The position numbers and the translations under genes are program-made. A stretch of 44,088 nt of DNA from assembly GCA_938034165.1 (NCBI GenBank), contig CALHKP010000032.1, positions 1 to 44,088 on the forward strand. Direction: 5' to 3'. The notes under the pieces were generated by a model. It worked only from the letters and a program-made list of their open reading frames with translations, did not search any database and was not told the DNA's origin. The stretch is from an uncultured Clostridia bacterium. GTDB taxonomy: Bacteria; Bacillota; Clostridia; Peptostreptococcales; Anaerovoracaceae. This document shows, piece after piece, positions 24,638 to 33,390 of the stretch. The first letter of the stretch is position 1. Each line of letters opens with the position of its first letter.

Positions 24638-25567
24638 TTATTTTTTGTTTGATGCGTTCAGCATGTCTTTAATCTTGTGCTGAACCATTCTTGTGATTGC
24701 GTCTCTTCCAGGTCCGAGATATTTTCTTGGGTCGAATTCAGCAGGGTTCTCTGTGAGGACTCTTCTGATTTCTGCTGTCATAGCAAGACGAAGGTCTGTA
24801 TCTACGTTTACTTTGCAGATACCGTATTTTACTGCTTCGTGAATCATATCTTCAGGAACACCCTGTGCGCCAGGAATCTGACCGCCGTACTGGTTGCACA
24901 TGTCTACGAATTCCTTCAAAACTGAAGAAGCTCCGTGAAGTACAAGCGGTGTGTCAGGAATTAGGCTGTGAATTTTCTTGAGTCTTTCGTAATCAAGGTA
25001 AGGTTCGCCTTTGAATTTGTATGCTCCGTGGCTTGTTCCGATTGCAATTGCAAGTGAGTCAACGCCAGTTCTTTCTACGAATTCAGCTGCTTCGTCAGGG
25101 TCAGTGAATGTAGCTGAACGAGCATCAACTTTGATGTTGTCTTCTACACCTGCAAGCTTACCTAACTCAGCTTCTACAACTACGCCGTGCGCATGAGCAT
25201 ATTCAACAACCTGTTTAGTCAGGGCAATGTTTTCTTCGAATGGGTGCTTTGAACCGTCGATCATTACAGAAGTGAAACCGTCATCTACACACTTTTTGCA
25301 GATTTCAAAATCTTCACCGTGGTCAAGATGAAGAGCAACATCTACGCCTGTGTCGATAATAGCTGCTTCTACTAGCTTCTTCAGATAAGCAGGTTTTGCA
25401 TACTTACGTGCGCCTGCGGAAACCTGAAGAATCAGCGGAGCGTTCTCCAACTGAGCAGCATCCACGATACCCTGGATTATTTCCATGTTGTTAACGTTAA
25501 ATGCGCCAATAGCGTAATCGCTGTTTATAGCTTTGGCAAACATTTCTTTGGTTGTTACTAGAGCCAT
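24638..25567 (-). CDS. fba: Class II fructose-1,6-bisphosphate aldolase
   Basis: The glycolytic zinc aldolase splits fructose-1,6-bisphosphate to glyceraldehyde-3-phosphate and dihydroxyacetone phosphate. The 309-residue protein shows the class II signature: ALHLDHGEDFE near residue 80 with zinc-binding His and the catalytic Asp, VEAELGKLAG near 133, AIGTSHGAYKF near 176 with zinc His, PLVLHGASS near 207 with zinc His, and KVNVDTDLR near 253. The ribosome site is an AGGAGG just upstream. It follows the small MltG-like gene by 27 bases and may share its transcript. A terminator follows. Confidence 0.97.
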   Translation of the reverse strand: MALVTTKEMFAKAINSDYAIGAFNVNNMEIIQGIVDAAQLENAPLILQVSAGARKYAKPAYLKKLVEAAIIDTGVDVALHLDHGEDFEICKKCVDDGFTSVMIDGSKHPFEENIALTKQVVEYAHAHGVVVEAELGKLAGVEDNIKVDARSATFTDPDEAAEFVERTGVDSLAIAIGTSHGAYKFKGEPYLDYERLKKIHSLIPDTPLVLHGASSVLKEFVDMCNQYGGQIPGAQGVPEDMIHEAVKYGICKVNVDTDLRLAMTAEIRRVLTENPAEFDPRKYLGPGRDAITRMVQHKIKDMLNASNKK

Positions 25568-25594
25568 TATTATTTACCTCCTATAAAATGGTCA

Positions 25595-26053
25595 TTATTG
25601 AGTTACCTGAACAGCAATGTCAGATTTGGTTGAACCTTTTTCAAATGTGAATTCGGACGCTTTGATTGCCTCCGGCGATACGCCTATGCTCACACATGTG
25701 TCCTCGAATTCCTCATAAGAATCAAATAAGCCTGCATCGATCAAAGAATTTACAGCGCTTGTCACACTGCCGCCTTCAAGTGAAACGGTTACATCCTTTT
25801 TTAGTGCACCGTCTTTGTAAATGTTGGCAGTTTTTGATGACTTGTTGCTTTTTTTCTGAGCCTTTGCATCACTTTTGCTATCTATGGCACTCTTTTCGGT
25901 TGTTTTAGCTGTACTTGTTTCATCAATAAGAGTGTCCGGATATGCCATAATTGCATCTATTCTCCATACAATCAGGAGTCCCGCTACGATGAGAATGCAA
26001 AGAGCGAGTAAGATGTCATTCTTGTCATATAAAAAATCTTTTAGCTTTTTCAA
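25595..26053 (-). CDS. Small membrane protein with MltG-like subdomain, no catalytic domain
   Basis: The 152-residue protein has a single N-terminal membrane helix (about residues 14-33), a low-complexity Ser/Lys/Ala linker (about 45-80) and a C-terminal ~65-residue module (VTVSLEGGSVTSAVNSLIDAGLFDSYEEFEDT and on). The module resembles the LysM-like subdomain of MltG/YceG endolytic transglycosylases. The catalytic part of MltG is missing, so it probably binds cell wall or another partner on the outer face of the membrane and is not an enzyme. A minus-strand promoter TTGTTT, 17 bases, TAAATT lies at 26100-26128, and AGGGGT is the ribosome site. fba follows closely. Similarity is modest. Confidence 0.6.
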   Translation of the reverse strand: MKKLKDFLYDKNDILLALCILIVAGLLIVWRIDAIMAYPDTLIDETSTAKTTEKSAIDSKSDAKAQKKSNKSSKTANIYKDGALKKDVTVSLEGGSVTSAVNSLIDAGLFDSYEEFEDTCVSIGVSPEAIKASEFTFEKGSTKSDIAVQVTQ

Positions 26054-26202
26054 ACTGTTACCCCTTCCATGTAATTACTATGATGTATGCTCTTTTTATA
26101 ATTTATCACACATTTGGATATAAAACAAGGCACTGAGCAAAAGTATTTGAAGAACTTTGGAAGTTTTTGAGAAATTTTGCTTGATTTAGACTTAAAATTT
26201 TT

Positions 26203-26239
26203 TTGCTTTAGTAAGCGCATTGATGTATAATATAAGGTA
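26203..26239 (+). promoter_or_regulatory. Promoter placing the transcription start at the rluA-type ATG
   Basis: TTGCTT (26203-26208), a 17-base spacer and TATAAT (26226-26231) predict initiation at about 26238-26239. That is the A of the start codon of the pseudouridine synthase gene, so the mRNA would be leaderless or nearly so. Confidence 0.6.
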
Positions 26240-27204
26240 TGGTAAAAGTAGAAATTGGAAAAAATGAAGAGAATCAGAGACTAGATCGCTTTTTGCGAAA
26301 ATACTTGGAAAAAGCACCTTTGTCGCTTATATACAAAGCAATAAGAAAGGACGTCAAGGTAAACGGCAAGAGGGCCGGGGAGGCGACTTTGCTGAAGGAT
26401 GGGGATGTTGTTTCGCTGTACATGAGCGAGGAGGACATCGCAAAGTACAGAAAAAAGGCCGACGGCAGAAGAACCAAAAAACAGTTTGCTGTTGCATATG
26501 AGGACGAGAATATTTTGATAGCCGAAAAGCCTTTCGGACTTTTGACTCACGGGGATGCCACCGAAAAGAAGAATCATCTGGCAAACCAGGTGGTGGACTA
26601 TCTGATTAGCAAGGGTGACTATAATCCGAGAACGGAAAAGACTTTCAAGCCGGCATCTGTCAACAGACTGGACAGAAATACTACCGGGTTGGTTTTGTTC
26701 GGGAAAAACAGCGAGACTCTCAGGGAACTGAATAAGCTTATAAGGGAGAGAAATTCAATCTCGAAATATTATCTGACTATTGTTAGGGGACATATGAAGG
26801 AAGAACTTCATCTTGTTGACAAAATGGTCAAGGACAGGGAGAGCAATACGGTTTCTGTTATGCCTCAGGAGTCGAAGGACGGGCTTGTTATGGAAACCCT
26901 TGCAAGACCGCTGGAATATTCCAACGGGTATACTTTGGTAGAGGTAAAAATTATCACAGGACGAACTCATCAGATTCGTGCACATCTGGCGAAGGAGGGC
27001 TTTCCGATTATCGGGGATGCCAAGTACGGTGACAGAAGAACAAACGATATTATCAGGAAAAAATACGGATGGAGTACGCAACTGCTTCATGCATATAAAT
27101 TGAGTTTTGAAGGCTGCAGGGGGAATTTGGAATACTTGAACGGAAAGACTGTAACAAGTCAGCTTCCGGTGGATTTTGCAAGAATAAAGGAAGGTATTTT
27201 TTAG
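26239..27204 (+). CDS. RluA-family 23S rRNA pseudouridine synthase
   Basis: The 321-residue protein has an N-terminal S4 RNA-binding domain (about residues 10-60, with the RLDRFLRKYL segment) and an RluA-type catalytic domain. The catalytic Asp145 lies in VNRLDRNTTGL, and the C-terminal motif GRTHQIRAHLAKEGFPIIGDAKYG is typical of RluC/RluD enzymes, which isomerise uridines in 23S rRNA. Which uridine is modified cannot be told. There is no proper ribosome site: AAGG ends one base before the ATG, and the promoter suggests a leaderless transcript. lepB follows after 24 bases, so rluA-lepB-smpB form one operon. Confidence 0.93.
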   Translation: MVKVEIGKNEENQRLDRFLRKYLEKAPLSLIYKAIRKDVKVNGKRAGEATLLKDGDVVSLYMSEEDIAKYRKKADGRRTKKQFAVAYEDENILIAEKPFGLLTHGDATEKKNHLANQVVDYLISKGDYNPRTEKTFKPASVNRLDRNTTGLVLFGKNSETLRELNKLIRERNSISKYYLTIVRGHMKEELHLVDKMVKDRESNTVSVMPQESKDGLVMETLARPLEYSNGYTLVEVKIITGRTHQIRAHLAKEGFPIIGDAKYGDRRTNDIIRKKYGWSTQLLHAYKLSFEGCRGNLEYLNGKTVTSQLPVDFARIKEGIF

Positions 27205-27228
27205 AGAACGCTACAGGGGAGTTTTTAA

Positions 27229-27780
27229 ATGGAGAATGATTTATCAATGAAGGATTGGATCAAAGACATTGCGGTTGCACTGATTATAGCTGTTGTTGTA
27301 GTGCAGTTTATTAAACCTACTATAGTAAAAGAGAGCTCAATGGAGCCGAATTTTTATGAGAACGACTATGTTTTCGTAAGCAAACAGAGCTACAAGTTGT
27401 TTAAACAGGAACCTCAGAGAGGGGATGTAATTGTTTTTCGCTCTACGCTGACAACTGAGACAGGAGCCGAAAAGCTTCTTATCAAGAGAATCATCGGACT
27501 GCCGGGAGACGTAATTACAATTGAAGACGGAAAAGTTTATGTAAACGGAATTCTGAACGATGATTCTTATACAAGGGATCAGTATACAAGGGGAAACATT
27601 GATGAACTTGAGGTACCGGACGAAACTTACTTCTGTATGGGAGATAACAGAGAAGTCAGCTTGGACAGCAGATCGCCGAAGGTAGGCTTTGTTCACGAAG
27701 ATACAATTGTAGGGAAAGTTATATTCAGAGTGTTTCCTGTAAGCGAGTTCGGAACTATTGATAATCCGTACAAGGAGTAG
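27229..27780 (+). CDS. lepB: Signal peptidase I
   Basis: This 183-residue membrane-anchored serine protease removes signal peptides from exported proteins. A single N-terminal membrane segment (about residues 13-29) precedes the catalytic Ser37 in ESSMEPN. The general base Lys86 sits in IKRIIGLPGD, and the GDNREVSLDSR box lies near residues 139-149. Size and single anchor fit the Gram-positive type. The ribosome site is AGGGGAG. The gene sits between rluA-type and smpB genes, with two bases between its stop and the smpB start. Confidence 0.96.
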   Translation: MENDLSMKDWIKDIAVALIIAVVVVQFIKPTIVKESSMEPNFYENDYVFVSKQSYKLFKQEPQRGDVIVFRSTLTTETGAEKLLIKRIIGLPGDVITIEDGKVYVNGILNDDSYTRDQYTRGNIDELEVPDETYFCMGDNREVSLDSRSPKVGFVHEDTIVGKVIFRVFPVSEFGTIDNPYKE

Positions 27781-27782
27781 AT

Positions 27783-28244
27783 ATGGGGAAAAGACAGAAG
27801 AAACAGGTGGCAAACAACAAAAAAGCACGCCACGATTATTTTATAGAGGAAACTTACGAGGCCGGAATTGTTCTGACAGGTACTGAGATTAAGTCAGTCA
27901 GAGCGGGTAAGGTGAGCATCAAGGAAAGCTACGCGAAGGTGGAAAACGGCGAACTGATTATATACGGGATGAATATAAGTCCTTATGAGCAGGGAAACAG
28001 GTTCAATGTAGATCCTATGAGACCGAGAAAGCTTTTGCTTCACAAGAGAGAGATAATGAAGCTTGTGGGAAGCACAACTCTGGATGGCCTGACAATTGTG
28101 CCGTTGTTGATGTATATAAACGAAGATGGACGTGCCAAGATGGAAATCGCAGTAGCAAGAGGTAAGAAAAATTACGACAAGCGAGCTGATATTGCCAAGA
28201 AGGATGCTGCAAGAAAAATTGACAGAGCTCTCAAACAGAGATAG
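27783..28244 (+). CDS. smpB: SsrA-binding protein SmpB
   Basis: SmpB binds tmRNA and mimics part of a tRNA so that trans-translation can rescue stalled ribosomes. The 153-residue protein begins with the classic N-terminus NNKKARHDYFIEETYEAGIVLTGTEIKS, contains the AKVENGELIIYGMNISPYEQGN core, and ends in a basic tail (KKNYDKRADIAKKDAARKID). Its ribosome site AAGGAG lies in the end of lepB, so translation is coupled. The partner RNA gene ssrA is in the same window at 37549-37906, on the same strand, with the V-ATPase operon between them. Confidence 0.97.
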   Translation: MGKRQKKQVANNKKARHDYFIEETYEAGIVLTGTEIKSVRAGKVSIKESYAKVENGELIIYGMNISPYEQGNRFNVDPMRPRKLLLHKREIMKLVGSTTLDGLTIVPLLMYINEDGRAKMEIAVARGKKNYDKRADIAKKDAARKIDRALKQR

Positions 28245-28330
28245 GGCTGCCGAAAAACGGGAGCTTGAGCACAGGAATTGGGCTATAGGCAGAGCTCAAG
28301 GAAAACCGAAAGATTAAAGATTGAAAATAT

Positions 28331-28373
28331 GGGTATAGAATCAGACATAGGTTTGGTTCTGTGCCCTTTTTTT
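28331..28373 (+). terminator. Terminator after smpB
   Basis: GGGTATAGAA (28331-28340) pairs with TTCTGTGCCC (28357-28366), including two G-U pairs, and is followed by seven T. Upstream, 28245-28330 also holds CTTGAGC/GCTCAAG pairing but no gene. Confidence 0.7.
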
Positions 28374-28670
28374 ATTGCGGCTGTATAGGCCTTTATTGTG
28401 CGGGTGGAAAACTTTCCGGAGCAAGAATTGTACGAGGGCAGGCCGGGATTTGTGAAGTTTTCTTGAAAACCATTCGACAAATCTTGAATATTTCGTGAGT
28501 ATACAACATACATGCAGAAAAACTGTTGATTAATATTGTTTTTTGTGTATATTAGTGATAAGAGGTGAAGATTTTTTATTTTTTGTGAGCAAGGAATAAA
28601 AAATTTCATATCTGGAAAACATATATAGTAGGTAGGAAATAAAAAACCTACATGACGGGAGGTGACGACT
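28374..28670 (+). promoter_or_regulatory. Non-coding leader and promoter region of the V-ATPase operon
   Basis: No gene is seen here. TTGATT (28526-28531), 16 bases, TATATT (28548-28553) is the best promoter, predicting a leader of about 110 bases. Within it GTAGGT (28628-28633) can pair with ACCTAC (28646-28651) just before the GGGAGG ribosome site of the first gene. Confidence 0.5.
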
Positions 28671-28997
28671 ATGTTTGCAACGGAGCTCAAGAGTGTGCAG
28701 GCTGCAGAAGAAAAGGCTGAGAAAATGCAAAAGGATGCAAAACTGGAGGCTAAGCAGATTGTATTCGATGCAGAGCGAAAAGCAGCAGAAGTCCTGACGG
28801 ATTCAGAGATGAAAGCAGAACAGATTTATCAGGAAAAAATCAGAATCGGGGAAGAACGGGCAAAAGCCGAATATGATGCGGCAATGGAAGAAAGAAAAAA
28901 AGCCTGTGATCAGATGACTGAGGCTGCTTTGGTGAATTGCGAGAAGGCAGTTAATATGATCTCAGAAAGGATCGTGAAGAACATTGGCAATAGTTAA
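28671..28997 (+). CDS. ntpF: V-type ATPase peripheral stalk subunit (G/H-like)
   Basis: The 108-residue, almost fully helical charged protein with heptad-like spacing (QAAEEKAEKMQKDAKLEAKQIV and on) corresponds to the peripheral-stalk subunit that pairs with subunit E (NtpF of Enterococcus, subunit G/H in other systems). It forms a right-handed coiled coil linking the V1 head to subunit I. ATG 28671 is used since GGGAGG lies upstream; GTG 28662 overlaps that site. It is the first gene of the operon, and its end overlaps the start of subunit I by 14 bases. Identity rests on position and coiled-coil character, since the sequence itself is poorly conserved. Confidence 0.85.
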   Translation: MFATELKSVQAAEEKAEKMQKDAKLEAKQIVFDAERKAAEVLTDSEMKAEQIYQEKIRIGEERAKAEYDAAMEERKKACDQMTEAALVNCEKAVNMISERIVKNIGNS

Positions 28998-30969
28998 AAT
29001 GAAAAAGCTGGAAGTCATAGGCATGGACTCTACCAGAGACTGCATAATTTCGGATCTTCAGGATATGGGTGTTGTACAGATAATCGAAAGAGAATCAGGA
29101 GACCTGGAAGAAAACCAAGAAAAATTTGCAGACATTGACCCTGAGATAGAAGCTGCCATTGCTTCTATTGAAGCGGAAATCAATGATGCGGCGCTGGCTC
29201 TTGATGTAATCAAAAGACACAGCACGGAAAAAGAGCCTTTGTTTATGACTCGAAGACCTGTAAAAGAAAAAGACTTTGATAAGAAACTAAAAGAAAGATA
29301 TGCAATCAAAAAAACGGTAAGAGAGATTCTGGATCTTAATATTAAGCTTCATAAACTGAAGGAAGAGAGAAACAGAAAAGTATCGGATTCCAAAGCTCTT
29401 GCACCGTGGAAAAAGTATGATTTGCCTCTTGATGTTACGGAGACAGAGAAGACAATTATCGATATAGGTATTATTCCGGTGACGGTGGACATGGATGTGT
29501 TGACCGAAAGGCTGGAGGCGTGCAGTGAACTCATTTCGGTCCATGAGATTAACAGAGACAGAGAGTTTATCTACATTTTCGTGATATCCGTAAAAGAGAA
29601 AAACGAAGAAATTGTTACAATTCTAAGACAGTACGGCTACACGCCGACTATGTTCAGAGGATTTTCGGGAACTCCGGCAGAAAACGAAAGAGCTATAGAG
29701 CACGCGCTACTGGATATCGACCACGACATAGAGGATACAGAGGAATCCATAAGAGAATATCAGAGAAGGCGAAAAGACATCGAATGTCTGTATGATGCGC
29801 TGATAATCGAAAGGGACAGAGAAAAGGTAAAATCGACTTTGTTCAAGACCAAGAGAACTTTCTCCTTGGAAGGATGGATTCCGGTAAACTGTATCGACAA
29901 GGCAACGAAATTGTTGGAGGAAGACGGTTGTTATTTCAGTTTTGTTGAACCGGATGAGGATGACGATGTGCCGGTGCTTATGCAAAACAGCAGCTTTGTT
30001 TATCCGTTCGAATCGGTTACGGAAATGTATTCGCTCCCTGCGTATACGGGAGTTGACCCAACCAAATATTTCTCGATTTTCTATGCTATGTTTTTCGGGC
30101 TGATGCTCAGTGACGGGGGATACGGCGTAGTAATCACTCTTGCTACATTTATCGTGCTGAAGAAATTCGACCTTGAGGGTGCTGCCTATAAGATGCTGAA
30201 GATGTTCTTCTATTGTGGAATTTCGACTATAGTGTGGGGTGCTTTGTTCGGGGGCTGGTTTGGAGATTTTATAAGCGTTGCGGCAAAAGTTATGTTCAAT
30301 AAGGATGTGACAGTTCCGGCAATCTGGTTTAATCCGATAGAAGATCCGATAAAGCTTCTGATTTTCTCACTGGGAATCGGTATTGTTCACATGTTCCTGG
30401 GAATGGGAATCAAGGCAGCAATGTTGATAAAGGACGGCGACTGGAAGAGTGCGGTGTTTGATGTATTCTCGTGGTACATGGTTATAGCGGGCGCAGTTAT
30501 GTGGCTTGGAGGATCCAAAATATCACAGGGTCTGCCTAAGATAGGAATGTATCTGACTCTGGCGGGAATGCTGATACTGCTCTTGACAGGAGGACGAAAC
30601 AGCAAAGGATTCGGAAAAGTCATGGGAGGACTCAAATCCATATATGATATTACGGGATATGCTTCAGACATACTGTCATATTCCAGACTTTTAGCTTTGG
30701 GACTTGCAACAGGAGTAATTGCACAGGTTGTAAATACTATGGGGTCCCTGGCAGGCGGCGGAATCAAAGGTACCATTGTACTGTTTGTGGCATTTGTTTT
30801 AGGTCATACCTTTAACCTTGCGATAAACGCTCTTGGAGCTTTTGTTCATACAAGCAGACTTCAGTACATAGAATTTTTCGGCAAATTCTACGAGGAAGGC
30901 GGCGAGGCTTTTGAACCTTTCCGCAGAAATACAAAATATGTAAGAATTACCAATGATACGGAGGAATAA
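28984..30969 (+). CDS. ntpI: V-type ATPase subunit I (a subunit)
   Basis: The 661-residue subunit I has a cytosolic N-terminal half (about residues 1-350) that joins the peripheral stalks, and a C-terminal half with seven to eight membrane segments that provides the ion half-channels. The TTG start at 28984 is chosen because it gives MAIVKMKKLEVIGMDS, the conserved N-terminus of this family; the alternative ATG would remove it. The conserved channel region is seen in SYSRLLALGLATGVIAQVVN near residue 565, with the Arg that faces the rotor glutamate. The gene overlaps ntpF by 14 bases. Confidence 0.95.
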   Translation: MAIVKMKKLEVIGMDSTRDCIISDLQDMGVVQIIERESGDLEENQEKFADIDPEIEAAIASIEAEINDAALALDVIKRHSTEKEPLFMTRRPVKEKDFDKKLKERYAIKKTVREILDLNIKLHKLKEERNRKVSDSKALAPWKKYDLPLDVTETEKTIIDIGIIPVTVDMDVLTERLEACSELISVHEINRDREFIYIFVISVKEKNEEIVTILRQYGYTPTMFRGFSGTPAENERAIEHALLDIDHDIEDTEESIREYQRRRKDIECLYDALIIERDREKVKSTLFKTKRTFSLEGWIPVNCIDKATKLLEEDGCYFSFVEPDEDDDVPVLMQNSSFVYPFESVTEMYSLPAYTGVDPTKYFSIFYAMFFGLMLSDGGYGVVITLATFIVLKKFDLEGAAYKMLKMFFYCGISTIVWGALFGGWFGDFISVAAKVMFNKDVTVPAIWFNPIEDPIKLLIFSLGIGIVHMFLGMGIKAAMLIKDGDWKSAVFDVFSWYMVIAGAVMWLGGSKISQGLPKIGMYLTLAGMLILLLTGGRNSKGFGKVMGGLKSIYDITGYASDILSYSRLLALGLATGVIAQVVNTMGSLAGGGIKGTIVLFVAFVLGHTFNLAINALGAFVHTSRLQYIEFFGKFYEEGGEAFEPFRRNTKYVRITNDTEE

Positions 30970-30972
30970 AAA

Positions 30973-31443
30973 ATGATTACAGGAAATGTTATGGCTCTTT
31001 TAGGAGCAGCAATTGCTACACTGGCAGGTATAGGAAGTGCAATAGGTGTTGGTACAGCAGGTCAAGCAGCTGCAGGAGTTCTTGCAGAAGACCCAAAGAA
31101 ATTCGGTAAAACTCTTATCTTGCAGGCTCTTCCGGGCACACAGGGTATTTATGGATTAATCATGGCGTTTCTGATTCTGATCAAAATCGGTGCCCTTGGG
31201 GGAAATATGATTGACGTTACTATGTCACAGGGATTGTTTATGCTGGCAGCTTCTCTGCCTATCGGTCTAGTTGGAATTTGGTCCGGTGTTGCACAGGGAA
31301 AAGCGGCAGCTGCAGCTCTTATGCTGATGGGTAAGAGACCTGATCAGATGACAAAGGGTATCATTTACACAGCTATGGTTGAAACTTATGCGATTTTCGC
31401 ACTGCTGGTTTCGATTCTGATGTTGTTCTCAATCAATCTTTAA
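30973..31443 (+). CDS. ntpK: V-type ATPase rotor subunit K, Na+-type
   Basis: This 156-residue proteolipid has four membrane helices in two hairpins. The ion site matches that reported for Enterococcus hirae NtpK: L53, T56 and Q57 in LPGTQG correspond to L61, T64 and Q65; Q108 in GVAQGK to Q110; and E137 in MVETYA to E139, with the same spacings. This complete ligand set predicts sodium instead of proton transport. The first hairpin lacks its own carboxylate, as is usual for duplicated V-type K subunits. It lies three bases after ntpI. Confidence 0.95.
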   Translation: MITGNVMALLGAAIATLAGIGSAIGVGTAGQAAAGVLAEDPKKFGKTLILQALPGTQGIYGLIMAFLILIKIGALGGNMIDVTMSQGLFMLAASLPIGLVGIWSGVAQGKAAAAALMLMGKRPDQMTKGIIYTAMVETYAIFALLVSILMLFSINL

Positions 31444-31473
31444 TAATTTAGAGCTAAAGGATGTGTATATACA

Positions 31474-32055
31474 ATGAGTATAGATAAAATAACGGCTCAG
31501 ATTCTAGGCGATGCCGAGACCGAAGCAAAGGCAACGGTTGCAGAGGCAAAGCAAAAGGCCGAAAAGCTGATTGGAGATGCCGAGAAAAAAGGCGAGGAAA
31601 TGATTGCCGATGCCACCCAGAGAGGGGAAAAAGAACAGGAAATCATGGTAAGCAGAATCAAATCCGTTGCCGGAATTGACGGACGAAAGCTGGTTCTCGA
31701 AGAAAAGAGAAAGCTCATAACTAAATGTTTTGAGGATGCCGCAGAAAAAATTCTGGCTATGGAAGATGATGATTATGCATCATTTCTGCTTGATATAGTC
31801 AAAGCTTCCGGAATCACCAAAGGGGAAATCGTTTTAAATGAGGCAGACAAAACAAGGTGCGCAGACAAATTGAGTGGGCTGCTTGACAAGGAATTTTCCG
31901 GACACGGCTTTGTTGTTTCTGAGGAAACCAGAAAAATCAAAGGCGGTCTTATGATAAAAAACGGAAATGTTTACGCAAACGGCAGCCTAGAAGAATATAT
32001 GGAACAGATGCATGATGAGCTTGCGGCTGAGATTGAGGAAATCCTGTTCCCATAA
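31474..32055 (+). CDS. ntpE: V-type ATPase subunit E
   Basis: The 193-residue peripheral-stalk subunit E has a long N-terminal Ala/Glu/Lys-rich helix (about residues 5-75), which would coil with the ntpF product. A globular C-terminal domain (about 80-193) binds the top of subunit B; it contains KGEIVLNEADKTRC and KIKGGLMIKNGNVYANGSLEE, the latter being the best-conserved family segment. AAAGGATG provides the ribosome site. The gene stands in the standard place between K and C. Confidence 0.93.
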   Translation: MSIDKITAQILGDAETEAKATVAEAKQKAEKLIGDAEKKGEEMIADATQRGEKEQEIMVSRIKSVAGIDGRKLVLEEKRKLITKCFEDAAEKILAMEDDDYASFLLDIVKASGITKGEIVLNEADKTRCADKLSGLLDKEFSGHGFVVSEETRKIKGGLMIKNGNVYANGSLEEYMEQMHDELAAEIEEILFP

Positions 32056-32066
32056 GGAGAATTGAG

Positions 32067-33074
32067 ATGGCAAAGAGAAAAACAGAAGAATATATCTTTG
32101 CGAATGCTTTTGTCGGCAGTTTTTCTAAGAATCTGATGTCAAAGAAGGATCTTATGAGGGTTGCGGCCAGCAAGGACCTTGAGGCCGCTGAAGGAATTCT
32201 CAGAGAGTACGGATACGGAAAAGCTGATGAACTCAAGGAAAAGGACGTAGAGGCTTTTATCAGAAGAGAGCAGAACAAACTGTTTAGAACAATCTACGAA
32301 ACCCTTCCGGAGAGAGAAGAACTTGCATTGCTTCTTTTTCCTTTTGACTACCATAATGTGAAGGTTTGTCTCAAGGCAGAGCTTTTGGGAATCACACCGG
32401 ATGACAATTATCTCGTTTCGACGGGTAATATTGACAGACGAAAGATTGTAGCACTCGTAAGGGACAGAAACTACAGCTTTATGCCGGTTTACATGAAGGA
32501 AGGAATACTGGAGGCAGAAGATCTTTTCAGCAGAAGCAAAGACCCGCAGGACATTGACATAGTGCTGGACAAGGCCTGCTATAAAAATATGATAAAAACT
32601 GCAGAGGAAGTTGGCGATGATTTCATCACAAGTATGGTGAAGACAAAGATTGACACACTTAACATAGGTTCCTTTGTAAGACTTAAACAACTTGGAAAAG
32701 CATATGAATTTTTCAAAAAGGTATATATTCCTGACGGAACGGTTCCACCGAATGTCTATATGGAAACATATGAAGAGAACTACGCTCAGGCGGCAGACAA
32801 ATTCGCGCCTTATGGATATGACGGGCTGCTTTCGGAAGGGGCAAAGAACCTAAAAGAGACAGGTGACTTTTCTCTCTTTGAAAGAATGAGAGAGGATAAG
32901 CTGATGGAAGTCAACAAAAGAGCTAAATTTGAACTTTTTGGTCTGGCGGCAATTGCAGGATATTGGTTCGGTAAGGAAGTCGAAATCGACAACCTGAGAA
33001 TCATACTGACCGGTAAACTGTTTGATATACCGGCTGATCAGATTGAAGAAAGATTGAGGGAGCCATATGTATAA
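32067..33074 (+). CDS. ntpC: V-type ATPase subunit C (d-like)
   Basis: This 335-residue soluble, mostly helical subunit is the funnel that connects the rotor ring to the central stalk. The family is marked by the repeated three-domain helical pattern; recognisable parts are the N-terminal NAFVGSFSKNLMSKKDLMRV, FPFDYHNVKVCLKAELLG near residue 91, and the C-terminal EIDNLRIILTGKLFDIPADQI. It starts 11 bases after ntpE with AAGGAG upstream, and its 3' end overlaps subunit F by eight bases. Confidence 0.94.
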   Translation: MAKRKTEEYIFANAFVGSFSKNLMSKKDLMRVAASKDLEAAEGILREYGYGKADELKEKDVEAFIRREQNKLFRTIYETLPEREELALLLFPFDYHNVKVCLKAELLGITPDDNYLVSTGNIDRRKIVALVRDRNYSFMPVYMKEGILEAEDLFSRSKDPQDIDIVLDKACYKNMIKTAEEVGDDFITSMVKTKIDTLNIGSFVRLKQLGKAYEFFKKVYIPDGTVPPNVYMETYEENYAQAADKFAPYGYDGLLSEGAKNLKETGDFSLFERMREDKLMEVNKRAKFELFGLAAIAGYWFGKEVEIDNLRIILTGKLFDIPADQIEERLREPYV

Positions 33075-33390
33075 AATTGGAGTAATCGGAGACAGAGAAT
33101 CCGCTCTCGGTTTTCGTGCTTTGGGCATTGATGTTTTCCCTTGCGAAGACGAACATGCAGCAAAGAAGACCCTGAGAAAAATGGCAAAGAATGATTATGC
33201 CATAATCTATATAACAGAAAAACTGGCTGCTGAAATTACGGAAGAAATCGAAAAATACAATGATATGATGCTTCCTGCGATTATACCGATTCCGGGACGT
33301 GACGGAGTATGCGGTGCAGGAATGGAAAATGTGAGAAAATCTGTAGAACGAGCAGTCGGAGCAGACATACTGTTTGGAGGTGGAAAATAG
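33067..33390 (+). CDS. ntpG: V-type ATPase subunit F (central stalk)
   Basis: The 107-residue Rossmann-like central-stalk protein (NtpG in Enterococcus naming, subunit F elsewhere) begins KIGVIGDRESALGFRALGIDVFP. It carries YAIIYITEKLAAEITEEIEKY in the middle and LPAIIPIPGRDG near residue 75, typical of the family. It binds subunit D and can modulate ATP hydrolysis. The start overlaps ntpC by eight bases, and ntpA begins immediately after its stop, so expression is tightly coupled. Confidence 0.93.
   Translation: MYKIGVIGDRESALGFRALGIDVFPCEDEHAAKKTLRKMAKNDYAIIYITEKLAAEITEEIEKYNDMMLPAIIPIPGRDGVCGAGMENVRKSVERAVGADILFGGGK

Noticed and set aside
28245..28330. Possible pseudoknot (CTGCC/GGCAG with CTTGAGC/GCTCAAG) after smpB
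   Set aside because: The helices are short and widely spaced, and a terminator follows; this is more likely 3' untranslated sequence than a functional RNA.
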